Of a stretch of DNA of 64,000 nucleotides, positions 22,896 through 35,016 are shown piece after piece. Made by a program: the position numbers and the translations under genes. This DNA comes from Phellopilus nigrolimitatus (taxonomy: Eukaryota > Basidiomycota > Agaricomycetes > Hymenochaetales > Hymenochaetaceae). The notes under the pieces are model-generated. The model was not told where the DNA came from, searched no databases, and worked only from the letters and a program-made list of their open reading frames with translations. The stretch lies in NCBI GenBank assembly GCA_021029095.1, contig JAJOHG010000110.1, forward strand, positions 25,774 to 89,773. Reading direction: 5' to 3'. Position 1 is the first letter of the stretch. Each line of letters begins with the position of its first letter.

Positions 22896-23789
22896 ATTCT
22901 TGCAATGCTACCCTCTTCCAAATTAGCTGCGGTCGAAGGTCTACATTTACATATTCAGCATACCACGTCAGCTGACATAACGTTGAGACGACATGTCAGC
23001 GGAGCACAATGCACCAGATCCTCAGAAAACATGAGCTTTCGCAAACACCTTGTTTCATTTGTAACTAAGCGCCGAGCAGAAGCCATTTTCTACTTTCACG
23101 TCGCAGAGAACAGTGCCCGGCCAGATTTGCGAACTTGAAGCGATTGTATTTGAGGTGTCGGTAATTGATCCGCGCTTCTCCTCGAAGGCGCTGCACTGTG
23201 TTGCTGCGATTTGCGTGTTGCTATGCACCGTGTAAAGAAGAAAGGGGTTATGCACGACTTGTAAGGAAGTCCCGGACTCAACGTGAAGCGAGGCAATGCA
23301 GCCGAACAGCCATATGGTACCGATATTTTTTTATTTGACGACACGGAGTCATGGAGAACCGGAACAGCCAGGCATTGCGCGACAAATCCATCGCGTACGT
23401 GACTATCTGACTGCAATAAGCTTACGGAGTTCAGCGATGACGAGGCGAAGTCGGAGAAGACAAGAAGTCAGGAGAAACAGACGAAGAGCTGTACTTACCA
23501 TTAAAAGAGATCTGAGTTGGAAAGGCCCGGCCCTCGATGCAGCTTCCAGCTTCTCGAGAAGATTTGTGTGGGAATTGGGGTTTCGGAGAGCAAGCACCGA
23601 GTAGCCACCTCGCGTTAGGCGCGCCGACTTGGCTGTGAGTCACGGGTTCCCGCAGATCAGATTTGCGAGTCGGTGACGGCGGGATAGTCTTCTAGTGCCG
23701 GGACGAATTAGCTTAAAACGAAACCGAGGAGTATGGAATCTTGTGTGAGACGACGACAGAGTGCGTATGTAGTAATTCATCAACGTCTT
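22896..23789. other. Little recognisable; one exon-like segment
   Basis: The only convincing coding stretch is minus strand, about 23,500-23,630: ARLTRGGYSVLALRNPNSHT, then NLLEKLEAASRAGPFQLRSL, followed by a gtaagt donor. It looks like a real exon of an unknown protein. The rest gives short frames only. Confidence 0.4.
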
Positions 23790-24946
23790 CAATTTCGTCG
23801 GAAGAGCCGAAGCGCTACGAACAGGCAGATAACCTGCACTCCGCGAGGCACAGGGGCGCCACTGTTACCAGGGCTAGACCCGAAGACCTCTAATGGTGGG
23901 GGCGGCATGTCCCCATCCGCGTCCTGATCCTGCGTCATTGATGTCTCCATCCCAACATCTGCGTCATCCTCGGTTTCCGTGTCCAATCGCGATGTCGACG
24001 GTATTGCAGACTCGACAACGCGTCCACGTACGGTGCGACTCCGCGATATTACTGGCCCTGGTAAGGGCAGCTCTTGTGAACGATCGCCAATGTCTACGTT
24101 CCAGTTATGTCGCGCCACCACGGTGCCCGAGCGGTGCCGTCCAGGGACAGTAACCGTGCCTGCCGGCGTTCCAGAGCCCAGCGGCGTAGCATTTGCAGAA
24201 GTGTCAGTTGACACCGTCGTCTCCGCATCCGAAGTGACGATGTTCGTCCCTTAGGGCGGCGTCAGATGAATAAGCGCGAAGAAAGTCAAGAAATCGAATT
24301 CACCTCGGCAATTGCGCAAGACCGTTCTCGAGCGAGAAGGCGGACAAGTTCTAGTGCTTGCTCTCGCTAGCTGCTGCCGCCTGAGCAATCTTTGTTCGCG
24401 GGTCTCGCGCGGGATGCCGCTCGCGCTCGCACTGGAACCGACATCGAAGCCCTTCGATGCGAGCCAGGCCTCGAGAACGCAGGCGACGACCTCCAGCGTG
24501 CCCGCCTGTACGACGCCGATGTTGACTACGCTTTGAAATGCGAGCGGAAAAACGGTGCGGCGTGCCGATCAAAGGATTTGGGATTGAGAGTCGGAGTGGA
24601 CGGCGGGTGGGGAAGTCCAGGGGGCGAGAGGCCATAGATGGCGGAGGGGTTCTCTGGCGGCGGTGGGGAGAGACAAAAATCGCGCAGGAGGCGGACAAGG
24701 CGATCCAGGCCGTCGTCGCAAGTGAGGATCTCCCGGACGCGCGGCAAGCTCGAAGTGAGGTACGTGAGGTGAGTGAGCGAGTTGGACATTGGGAGCGGGA
24801 CGTGATGTCAACCGCTGTAATCGAGTTGTTCGGTCAGCGTCGAGCACGGCGGTGGCGGCGATGAGCACACGACTAAGACTCACCTCTCCTATCGTACACA
24901 CGCAGGCTCTGGCTTGCGCGGGAAACACGAAGTTCGACTCGCGCAT
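23790..24946 (-). pseudogene. MUB1/samB-like protein, N-terminal and middle part (copy 3)
   Basis: Begins at the expected native ATG (24,946; MRESNFVFPAQARACVCT) with a gtgagt donor after it. It continues with SLTHLTYLTSSLPRVREILT and LDRLVRLLRDFCLSPPPPEN (24,640-24,790), NPSAIYGLSPPGLP, NPKSFDRHAA, then VVQAGTLEV-type text and IPRETREQRLLRRQQLA (24,370-24,500). After an intron comes a linker GSGTPAGTVTVPGRHRSGTV and a DTETEDDADVGME acidic patch (23,880-24,210). Native sequence stops near 23,840. There are several frameshifts. Order and content match the part of the protein missing from copy 1, but the two copies are 7 kb apart with unrelated genes between. Confidence 0.8.
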
Positions 24947-25437
24947 AGTGGCTTCAAGGTATTCGGGTTATGTTTGTAGTCGTTGAAGCGCTACTGCGCG
25001 ATGTAGGGACGCTGTTGCTGTCGTGGGAAATGGGCGGGCCGATCGCCCAAGTCGATCCCTACCGGGTCGTGCACGACACAGGGTGGCATGCACAGTGCGG
25101 CGAGTGCGGCGGCGACGAAGGCGAACCAGGTGCTTTCGCTCAACGCGAAGACAAGTACACGTCTGTGCCCCCGCCTGTGCCCGCCACCTCCTCACATTCT
25201 GAAGCCGGCAGAGAAGATTCGGCAACTGCGAAGGACGCACCACCCACCCGCGTACCGCCGCCACGGCACGACATCTCACGCGCGTGGCAGGCCGGAGGGC
25301 GCGGAAGGCGAAGCGAGCGAGAGACGGCGCTGAAAGCACTGCTGCTGCTGCTGCTGCTGCTGTTCCGCAGATTAGGCTCTCCATCTCGTTCTTCTTTCTC
25401 TCGCGCTATTCATTGTACCATGGTATACGAATACAGT
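24947..25437. other. GC-rich upstream region with a (CTG)8 run
   Basis: Upstream of the MUB1-like start. Overlapping long frames exist on both strands and neither gives a recognisable protein. A pure run of eight CTG triplets lies at 25,339-25,362, encoding poly-Leu or poly-Gln depending on strand. It may be promoter and 5' flank of the duplicated gene. Confidence 0.4.
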
Positions 25438-25949
25438 CACTTATGAAAACATGTTAACCATATTGCTCCAGAAAGCAACAGACACGGTCTCTTCTTCTTC
25501 TTGAACAAGTACACAAGCCGCGCGCTGAGGTATACCACCACCCCAATGTTCACGCCTATCACTGCGCCCAAACCGCGAATCCAGGTCAGTAAGTTCTCTA
25601 AATCGAGAAACGCCGGCGTGCTCGCTCTTCTGCGCCAATTTTTGTGACTCCGCGTAATCTTCCTGACTGTACGAGCGCGACAGGCCGCCCGCCTTCACGA
25701 GACGTGTCGGGCTCAGTAGCAAGATCCCCGTCAACATGATCGTGAACGCTGCCCCATCCATCTTGCGTGCGTACACACTTTAGAGCAGGTTCTCACCACG
25801 AAGCTCCCCTCATGTCGTTCATACTTCTGCTGAACGGGCTCCCACGCACTATGAAGCCCTGTGGGAGTGAGAGGGACATCTGCACCTTCTACGAGTCCGC
25901 CCGGGAAACTCCTCGAAGTGCACACGGCCCGCCGTTGCGGAGATCTCAT
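25438..25949 (-). pseudogene. Unrecognised small membrane-protein fragment
   Basis: Minus-strand text starts near 25,949 with SFPGGLVEGADVPLTPTGLH, then a second frame from about 25,758 with MDGAAFTIMLTGILLLSPTR and GLSRSYSQEDYAESQKLAQK. In the other frame near 25,450-25,580 there is a hydrophobic segment, VIGVNIGVVVYLSARLVYLF, followed by four Lys. A signal/anchor, a hydrophilic middle and a C-terminal membrane helix with a basic stop-transfer make sense as one membrane protein split by a frameshift. Family unknown. Confidence 0.4.
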
Positions 25950-27089
25950 CGCGCGGTGCGTCTCCTAGATACGGCCAACGTCGAGCCCCGTTTTCACCTT
26001 GATGAGCAGCACCTTGCTCTTGCGATACTCGCCTGAGTGACCAGCCCTGGACGCCTCGGCACTATGGTTGCCTCCCTTTATCTATGCAGGTCGACGCAGG
26101 CCGCTCAGCGCACGCACAGCACCGCCGACCGGCCTTTTTTTTTCAGCTACAGCAGCTCCGTCCTATCTTCAATATTGCCCTCCGTCTTCGCATGTTTTAC
26201 TACAACTCTGCAGCTCTCTTGCACTGGCCCCTATTCTACTCGTTCTGCTGCTGGGGCGCATCGCTTCTTTGAAAATCATTATTTGTTCGTTCTTTCTTAC
26301 TTATCTGATTGCGCAGCTGGAGGCTCGGAACTCGGGCGTGCTTTTATCAAGGCGAGCTCACTTTAGGCAGCTTTTATTTCTCTTTTCCGTCTCCTCTCAC
26401 GTTGTCTCTTGCTTTTTGCCTTCTCTCCTCATCTCACTCGGTGAATATACGTGTATCAACTGACCCTGTACTTGTGTGCAATGTCCAAAGATGATTATCC
26501 TCCTCTATGAACCCTCCGGAGAATCTCTTAGACTCTATCAAGCCTCCGCACCCCGTGAGATGCAAAGTGCAAAGGTACACAGAATCTCCGACCCCAAGCC
26601 GAAAGTCTGACGACTAGAGGTTGTCTACGGTACTACTTCGGCGGTGGCGGCTTTCTCAAGCTTTCCCTTGGTTTGTTCGCCCATGGACGACTCGACAACA
26701 CGGAGCTACGGAATAATGAAGAGAGCAAATTACAAGTCGCCTCTAGAAACATACTCCTGCGCATTATTTGTTTTGCCATTAGGTACGCAGTAGAAAACTG
26801 CACTAGTGCCTTAGCTCTGATGCGTGATGGATCTTCCGATCGACTTTGCTTTTTATGAGATCTCTTCACGCAAAGTTATCTTGACATTTCTCTTAGTCTT
26901 GGTAACTAGTGTCCTTTGCCTCCATTAAGAACAGACTTATTTTGCTTCTGCTTCAAAGACTTTGGTAGTGGGCCATTGCTCCGCATGGCAAGTTACGATT
27001 CCTTTTTTTTTTTTTTTGTAGGATAATAATATTCCCAAGCCAATATATAAATCTGTGTGGTAACTACCTACCCTTTAAGTTCATCTAAG
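25950..27089. other. 3' flank of the Helitron; no gene recognised
   Basis: Frames here are hydrophobic and T-rich and look spurious. A T-run of about 16 lies at 27,003-27,018. A small hairpin, gccat/atggc with an 8 nt loop, lies at 26,973-26,990, and a ctag flanked by t (minus strand) at about 26,904. Helitrons end in a hairpin followed by CTRR, but the ~70 nt spacing here is too long, so I do not call the end. Confidence 0.35.
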
Positions 27090-30000
27090 TTATGGTTTGG
27101 CATATATAAGTATACATGCATATCTGATAGTGGTAGGCGGATTTCTAATCTCATATAAGTCTTGGGGAGAAAAATCATTAAGATGACCATCTATATGACT
27201 TTTTCCTCCTGTACCTATCCCATCATTGTACCAGACATTTAATCTGGAATCAACTATTCTACAAGTATAATGGTCAGATCCATGGTATATGATGCCCCTG
27301 ATGTGATAGGTATGATCAGTTCCATCTTCATCTTCTAATGATAATTTATGTTGAATAACTAGGTGAGAAGTATGGGTGTGCAGTCCAAGGATAGGAGGAA
27401 ACTGGTAAACATCACAATATACTGTATGGTCATCTTTCACAAATGTTTTACACCTTCTACATTGTATGAAAAAACTTTTCATATAGTATTGAACCCAGTC
27501 ACTAACAGTGGGGTGAGTTGCAGGGCTTTTCAATTGCCAATCTTGTTCAAAGAAACTCCACTCCCGAATGAACCCTGTGCTTACAAAGGAGCTAGGGATT
27601 AATTGAGTAAGATCATGTTTGCAATGAGGGCATAGAGTTCTTTTTGTCATGAAAGATTCATTCATGTCAAGGAGTTTAGAAGCAACAAGGTGAACCCCTG
27701 TACCCACTTGCCCTTTAGGAAAATCATCCTTTGATAGTGCATGCAAGGCATTCCGTATATGTGCTCTGATCCAACGTAAGTTGTTGTATTTGTTATTGAA
27801 CATTAGGTCAAAAAGCATACTGATGTTATTGGAGTAAGTCTTCCATCTACCACTCCATTTCCCTGGGTTCTCCTTCCATATGTGTAACAGTATAGGTAAG
27901 AGAGAATCATATGCACAACTGAAATTTATAGGATCCCATTTTATACCTAGAGGAGCTATGATATGCTGGTTGGAGGAGTGTCTTGCCACCTTCTTCTTTT
28001 TTAATGCAGGCAAGAAGTCTTCTGAGTCTTCTAAATAGTGTTTCTTTCCTACAGAAGGCTCTGACTCAGTTGTGTTAAGAGGTCTCACATCAGATCTGGA
28101 AGGCAGCCCAGGAAGATGGACACTATCTGGCACAAGGCTGGGATTGGCATGGATTTTCAATGAGTCATTTTTCTTATCATCTTTGGCAGGTTTAGCAACA
28201 ATTTGCCAAGGGCATACCTCTCCCTGATTATAGAGTTCAAAGGGCCTGGATGTTGTCCATTCAATTGCTGGATGAATGTCAGCTGGCAGGAATGAATCCC
28301 CCCCATACTTGCGAAACAGCTGAATTAAAGGACCCCTAATATGAGAATGAACTGCAGGATGAAGTGTTTCTAGATATTGTCTTTTAGTTATTTCATTCAA
28401 CAGCTCCAGTTCCCTGAACTCTTGTCTTAAAAATCCATCAGCACCTCCTTGAATTTTTCTGGGATCAAAGCCTTGTATAATAATAGTTCCTTCAGCTGAT
28501 GCACTTCTTGAAAGACAAGTATAATATGACTGGTGAGATTTACAGTGGTTCAAGTGCACCACATTTTCTGACCTTGTTCTTCCTTGAGCACAGAAGTCTG
28601 TCATGGCAAAGTTTAGATTCAGACAAACCTGGGTCCTGTTGATGTGTCTAATAGAGTCGTCTGGAAACTGGCAAAGTATTTCAATTTTGTGCTTGGGTAA
28701 TGGAATAACATTTTCAGGTAGATCATCTAATTGTATGTTCTTAGGTGGATCTTTTAGCTTGACAAATACAATGTCTAGAGTTTGCTTGCCATCTGGCATA
28801 GACTGAGCTATCCAACTGTGGACAGTGGCTTCAGCTCCATTGGTAACACAGCATTCAGTAGCTTCATTCTTTTTGATCATTACAGGCATCCCTGTACATA
28901 ATGATAGCTTCCCTGGAAAATGCTCAGATAAAGAATGAGGAAGATCCCACAATATCTGCTTCTCATGGTTGGAAAGTGGTCCAATTTTCCTCACATCAGG
29001 GGGAGGCTTCCCTTTTATGGCCTTGGGGGGAGCTGCTATGTCTACTGAGTGAAATGTGTGCACTTCCTGTTTCTGTTCTCTAGCAAAGCGTTTGGCCCCA
29101 ATTTCATTGAGCTTATCCCTTTGAATATTTCTTGCAGTAATAACTGAGACATATCTGAACTTTTTCTGAGAAACTTGTTTCTTGTTAGGACCTTTACCCG
29201 CGACAAGGGTCTTCAAGAAACTTATATCAGCATTTGAACAAGCTTTGTATCTCATGTTCTCCAAAGCAGATCTGAGTCGAGAATCTGGTTCACTCTGGGT
29301 CTTCTGTCTCATATTTTGTCTTAGAATGACAACAGTTGTCACTTGATGCCAAAGAGCCTTTCCAATGGTTGCCTTTTGGCTATATAGAGACATGCCAGAA
29401 AGGAGAACTGTCCCAACTGTTCCTTTGTACATACTTTGTCCTCCAGGAGGCTCTAGCTGGGCAAAGTCTCCTGCAAATATAATATTCATCCCTCCAAAGG
29501 CATCCTGTGGGTTATTAAGAGCCATAGCAAGGCTTTGACTAATTTGATAAAGCTGATGGCAGGCTATCATAGATACTTCATCTACAAATAGGTATTGTAC
29601 TCCCATAAGACGCTCTTTGACACCAGCAATACTCTTTGAAAAACTACCAGGTTCATCATTATTTGAGCCAATTCCCAGAAAAGAATGGTAAGTAGATCCA
29701 TTCACTAGAGCAGCTGCAGCGCCTGTGGGTGCAACAACAGCAAATCGATAGGATTCACTCCGGTTTTTAAAATATTGTATTAAGGCTTTGATGACCTGAG
29801 ACTTGCCAGTTCCTCCCATGCCACCAATGTACATTTTAAGTTGGTCAGGATGGGATATAGAGGCATGATTTGCAACAATAGCGAAGGCCCTTTCTTGCTC
29901 TTCATTAAGGGTAAACTGGGAGACAAGATCAGAGATTTTCGCTTTAGCTTCAGAAGGGACACCCAGTGCTGATTTCTTAAGATATGTGGAATCTACAATC

Positions 30001-33000
30001 TTCACCTCATTCTCAACAAAGTTGTGTGGAGAGAAGACAGGTAATGTACTGGGCATTTGTTGTTGTCTAGCTCCTAGTACTTCTTTACGTTTTCTGTCTA
30101 AAAGGTCTGTCCAGAATAGGTTTGTTCTCGTAGGAAGAGGAATATCTTTGAAAGCAAAGTCCAGTTCAACTTCTCCATCAATGGGTTTCTCATGCCATCC
30201 AGAAGAAACAAGAAGTTCCTCCATCTGTCTCATGAGATCTAGTCTATGCAGAGTTTTGTTGCTTAGGTTTTCCAGTTCATCATCATGGGCATCCAAGTTA
30301 TTGTCAACCATCTTGGAAGCATGATCTTCCAAGTCCATCTTATTAAATGATTCATCTCCAGAAGGGATCCAACCTGTGTTAGATTTCTCAGCATCCTTTT
30401 GTTTTCTTTGATAAGAGAAGTCATCCCTGGCATCAAGACATTCATATCTAATATTGAAGAATTTCATTAGCTGCAATTGTCTTGGAGTAAACTCATATTT
30501 ATCAAAGATGTCATCCCAAGTAGCATCAATGTCTTTGAGGTCCAAACCATCTCTCCAGGGTTTAAAAAGAGTCAACATGGTAGCACAGTAATATTCTCTG
30601 TCACTCATGTTAGGTCTGGGAAGAGTACTAACAAAGTTTGGAATGGGTGCATTTGTTTCAGACAAAAGAGTGATGATATGTGTACTATATTGGGGATGGT
30701 CAGGCATAAACCGGAAAGTCTCTCCAGGAAGGATAGGCTGAGAATGTGCTGTTGAAGACTTAGATCTCAAAGGGATTGGTACTTCTTGTGGTTGAATGGG
30801 GACTTTCTCAGATTTAGCAGCATCCTCGCAAGGACTGTCAAGAAGTTCCTCATCTGTATCACTATAGTCATCAATACCCTCCTGTTGAGGGTGAGATTCC
30901 TTTGCATTCTTTCTGTTCAGGGGTTGATATTTTTTCTGCAAAAGTCTGACCCAATCATAAAGACAAAGGTCTTCAAATTCAGCTGGCCTGTAAATATAGT
31001 CAGCAGTCTTGGTGTAACCTACAAGGCTTCCTTTTGATCTCATGATTAGAAGCTTCTCCTTTTGTACGTCTTCATCTACAGTCTTGGGTATTAGGTCATC
31101 TTCTTCAGGCATATGAGAGGATGTTTCATGGAACTGGCGGACAAAGGCTACATATGGTTTCCAGTAAAAAGGTACAAAGTTATAGTTTGTGTAATGATCA
31201 GGATGACCCAACAGATACATAGAGGCCATTGGACTTCCGATTTCAAGGTGGGAAGTGAGTGAATTGACAATTTGAGTAAGTGTCTTCCTAGCTTTTTCTT
31301 GCTTATCAGTTCCCCCTCCCAAATACTCCTGGTTCCGGTCAAATACACCTTTGATTGTGTCAAACATTGCAGCAGTCTTTAAAGGGAACTTTGTGATATA
31401 ATCTGTTACATAAACAACAATGGCTTTAATAGCTGTTCCAGACAGAAGACTTGTCACATCTGTATTGCATCTTAAAAGATAAGTCAAAACAGGTGTATAA
31501 TAGTTGATCCAAGCTTCCTGTTTCTTCATATTGATAGCACCAGAAGGCAGCACTTTGGTTTCTTTTTGGATTTCCCTAGGGAAGCGAGCTTTGCAAGACT
31601 TGTGCTTATTGGCAGTGCAACGACTTGTACAAGTATGTACATTGGATTTGAGGACAACATGGTTGACTGCATCTGGAAATGTAGACCACCATTTTTGGTT
31701 GGCTTTGCAAGATGGACATTCACCACATGATTTTTCACAAGGTAGAGGAACAGGAGTAGGCATAGTTTCAATAGGATTTTCTTGCTCATCCAGAGGGAGA
31801 GCTGATACTCTGGTATTGACCTCCTGTTGGGTGGCTTGCATAAACTCTCCTAAGTGCGCTCCTTCTAAGTATGCAATCATGTGATTTTGAAATTCAGAAT
31901 CATCTGCCATTATTTTGTCTCTGATCTCTTCAGGAGTGAGGGAGTTCTCAATCCACAACAAAAGGTGCAAGTGCAGGGTGAGTCTTCCTTGCTGCTCCAC
32001 CGTACCATAGTAAGCATTTGTTTTTCCGTAAAGTCCCTCATGACCAGAATCAACTCCCAGTACGTGTTTCAAAAACAGGTTGACCATGAAATGAAAATAT
32101 CTTGCACTTGCAACTGGGTTATTTGCAATCAATCTATATCGCTCACTATGGGTTCTGATTCTAGGCTTAAATTCAACTTCCTTGTCTGCAAAATAGAGAC
32201 ATATGGGATTTTTCACATCTGGAGGAGCAAATGTGATAAACCAAGAAGGAGCTCCCAAATGGTCTATCAGAGACCAAATCTCATTACGCATGTGCTTCTT
32301 TGAAGTCATTGATCCATCAACTCTTTGAGCAACATGATCCACATCTCGAATAAGCTGGTAGCAAACTTTCTCTTCATGAGTATCTGGTTTTACATGCTCC
32401 CCACTTTGAAGTCGGATGGCCAGACTTTGTAAAGTACTAGTATCCACACTCATAAGCCGGTCCGTGATAGATTGGAAGTTCCCTCTATCAGCCTGAATAA
32501 AACCACTACTGGTGGCTTGTTTGATTTGTTCATGATTAAATGCAACTAGAGCAAAGTGACTATCCAATTGAAATCTCTTGTCGTGGTACATAAGAAGGCG
32601 TCTCTTCCACATTTCACTAGATATTTTTTTATTTTGTTGCAAGCCTCTCAGATTACCAACTCCACCAAAGCCATAAGGGAAGAGCCAAGGAAACATACGT
32701 GGATACAACTGAGGATTTGCATACATTGACTCAGGTTGAGCAGATCTACCAATGGCAAGTACTTTTTTCCCTCCTTTAAGGTGATTGAGGGCAATGGCAG
32801 TTAGGGCATTCATACTCATGTCTGAAAGTTCTTCTCCAGTAAGACCATGAACCATAAATGCACATTCTCCAGATTCAACCCCTTCTTCATCTTCATTGTC
32901 ATTTACAGCAGTTGATTCTGCATTCTTATTGGTGCTGCCTTCTGTTTTGAGGTAAGATACTCCCACTGGGATCTGCTCGTCATCATATGAGTCCAAGTTT

Positions 33001-34676
33001 TCTTGCGAGATAAGAAGATCAGCATAGTCTATATGATTCAGTTTAAGCCATTCTAGAGCAGCCATAACCTTGTTTTGTCGAATTAGAAGAGGGACTTTCC
33101 TTAAATCTTCTGGCGTAGGTTGGTTTGGTCCAGTAAAAACAAAGGCAAGTACTTCATCTAACTCATCTTTAGGAGGTGGTAATATATTATATACCTTGGG
33201 AGTAGGAGTGGAGAACAGCATGGCATTCGCCCTCATCTTATACATTCCAGAGGCCACTCTTACCACGTAACGGTTATGTCTAACTCTAGATACTAAAAGT
33301 TTCTCTGCATAACTGAGATCTTTCAGTTGAAGTGGGATTTCTCCAAGCCAAAACCCATTTACCAAGGCATACGGTGGGATTTTCAGTTTGGAAATAATCT
33401 TAATACAGGCCAGGCAGACATTAGAGCACTTAGGATCAAAGACAGGACCTTTCAAATCTTCTATTGGATCCTCTTCATTTTTTCTTTCCTTTCGAGTCAC
33501 CCCTGAGAAGTCATGACTTGCTGGGTCTAAAAGGGAGAAATCAAGGTGATTTAAATCTTTCTTGGAGGTCAAATGAGAAAGAGGAGCCAGTTGACCACAC
33601 ACTGCGCAACCTGCTTCAGATACCTTGGAGGGATGTATATCATCACACCAGTCATTTATTATAGCCTCTTTCAGTTTTTTGTCTACAGGGGGAGGTGGAA
33701 AGGGAATGTCTGGGAGCGAGTCTTTGCTAGGGTCTGGATTATCATTGCTAGGACAGATACCTTTTTTGGGGGTTTTAAGTGATTTGTAAGAGACATATTT
33801 TACTGTTTTCTTTTTGTTTTCTTTAGGGTTGAATACTACGCCATAATTATCTAATCCTAAACCAGATTCAAAAATTAAAGTGCGTAGTACAGAGATTGGA
33901 GTCCTCTTGGTAAATGTTATACCTAGTTTAGAGCATATCTTTTTGAGGGCAGGTATAGAAAGCACATTTACAATGGAAGGTGGCAGATTTGGACAAACAA
34001 TGGACAGACGGTATTCAGGAAGGGTATTCAAATCATCGAGACAAATGTAATCCTTAAACACGAACTTCACAATTTTAGAAGGGGGTGGATCAACTGGAGA
34101 GGCATGGACTCGTAACATATCATATGTAAAAGTAGTTAGAGGTTTAGCAGACGACACCACCCGTGTTCCCCCTCCCAAAGTACATTTATTTGTTTTGTTT
34201 TTTCCCACATTGTGGGGCAGTTGATCAGGACCTTTGTCCTTCCCATCAAAGCACCGGAACTTTTCTGGGATAGAGCCTGCTGTCATAGGAGGCATGAGCA
34301 GACGAGAATCTGTGATAAAATACGTCAGACCTTGTAAAGATAACAAACAAAAAAGTCAAAGGAGCCCAAGTCGCATCTGTACTACAGACACAACTTGGAC
34401 TTCCCCCACTTAGACGTACCCTCATTGTGAAGATTCTCTAGAGTCCCCCAGTTCTCTTGAGTCTCCCGAGTAGTGCCTGCTGTCATTGTGTGTATGAACA
34501 GGCAAGAATCTGCAATGAAACACGTCAGACCTTGTAAAGATAATGAAAACAAAGGTCAAAGGAGCTCAAGTCGCATCTGTAGTACAGACGCGACTTGGAC
34601 ATCCCCCCCATTTAGACTTACCCTCGTTGTTCAGATTCTCTTGAGGGAGATGAGATTGCACTTGAGAAGAAGACAT
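27090..34676 (-). mobile_element. Autonomous Helitron: Rep/Pif1 helicase with C-terminal C19-like domain
   Basis: Rolling-circle transposase gene. One uninterrupted exon runs from 34,309 to the stop at 27,090. I join it to exon 2 (34,420-34,509) and exon 1 (34,622-34,676; ATG at 34,676, MSSSQVQSHLPQENLNNE). Both introns start gtaagt/gtacgt, end gcag/acag, and keep phase 1, giving about 2,454 residues. If unspliced, the first in-frame ATG is 34,295. Features: HUH motif HLHLLLWIE (about 31,952-31,978); two-Tyr motif YVTDYITK (about 31,391-31,420); Walker A GGMGGTGKS (about 29,800-29,829); Walker B LFVDEVS (about 29,575-29,600); helicase tail with CAQGRT-type motif near 28,590. The C-terminal ~280 residues look like a ubiquitin-specific protease: SCAYDS (27,905-27,925), two CxxC pairs (CPHC, CRRC), DHYTC (about 27,270) and WYNDG. 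No frameshift or stop anywhere, so it may be recently active. Confidence 0.9.
34310..34660. repeat. 200 bp tandem duplication over Helitron exons 1-3
   Basis: The block starting gcctgctgtcat occurs at 34,275 and 34,475 (period 200). Each copy contains an exon end reading (N/H)NE-G, a gt donor, an intron with an imperfect palindrome around ctgta-c/g-tacag (34,370-34,394 and 34,570-34,594), ctttacaaggtctgacgt, an AG acceptor, and an exon start attct(c/t)g. The module is thus an exon plus intron duplicated in phase. Confidence 0.8.
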
Positions 34677-35016
34677 GGGGTTTGAGAGGGACTGGCAAGC
34701 ATACTGACAGTTGTACAGGGTTTGCGTTAGTACTGTACAGTATATCCAAATAAAGAAATAGTATTCCCATCACGTGGTCTGCTCATTAAGCCTGTGGGAA
34801 GCCATCCAAAATATATAATTTGAGATTTATATATAGCTCATTCAAGATTTATTTATCACACATAAATGTCGAGAAGAAAGAAAGCAAGTCATATGTCATA
34901 GATATATAGAAACACAGGAACACCGGACCTAGCCTGAAAAAGAGATAACACAACGCGACGGACACTCATAAGACATGGACGGCGGAATGCGAGGTCAGAA
35001 AGCCGCTGGAGCTCGT
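34677..35016. promoter_or_regulatory. Helitron 5' flank, likely promoter
   Basis: AT-rich sequence upstream of the Helitron ATG, with several tatata tracts (for example near 34,815-34,840) and a cacgtg at about 34,773. The 5' TC end of the element could not be identified. The first 60 bp to the left of 35,017 is the 3' flank of the C2H2 gene. Confidence 0.3.

Noticed and set aside
25950..26500. Hydrophobic plus-strand ORFs near 26.1-26.5 kb as membrane proteins
   Set aside because: They arise from T/C-rich sequence in all three frames, with no consistent codon use.
26904..26990. Helitron 3' end (hairpin 26,973-26,990 and ctag at 26,904)
   Set aside because: The spacing of about 70 nt is too long for the usual hairpin-CTRR arrangement; left as unproven.
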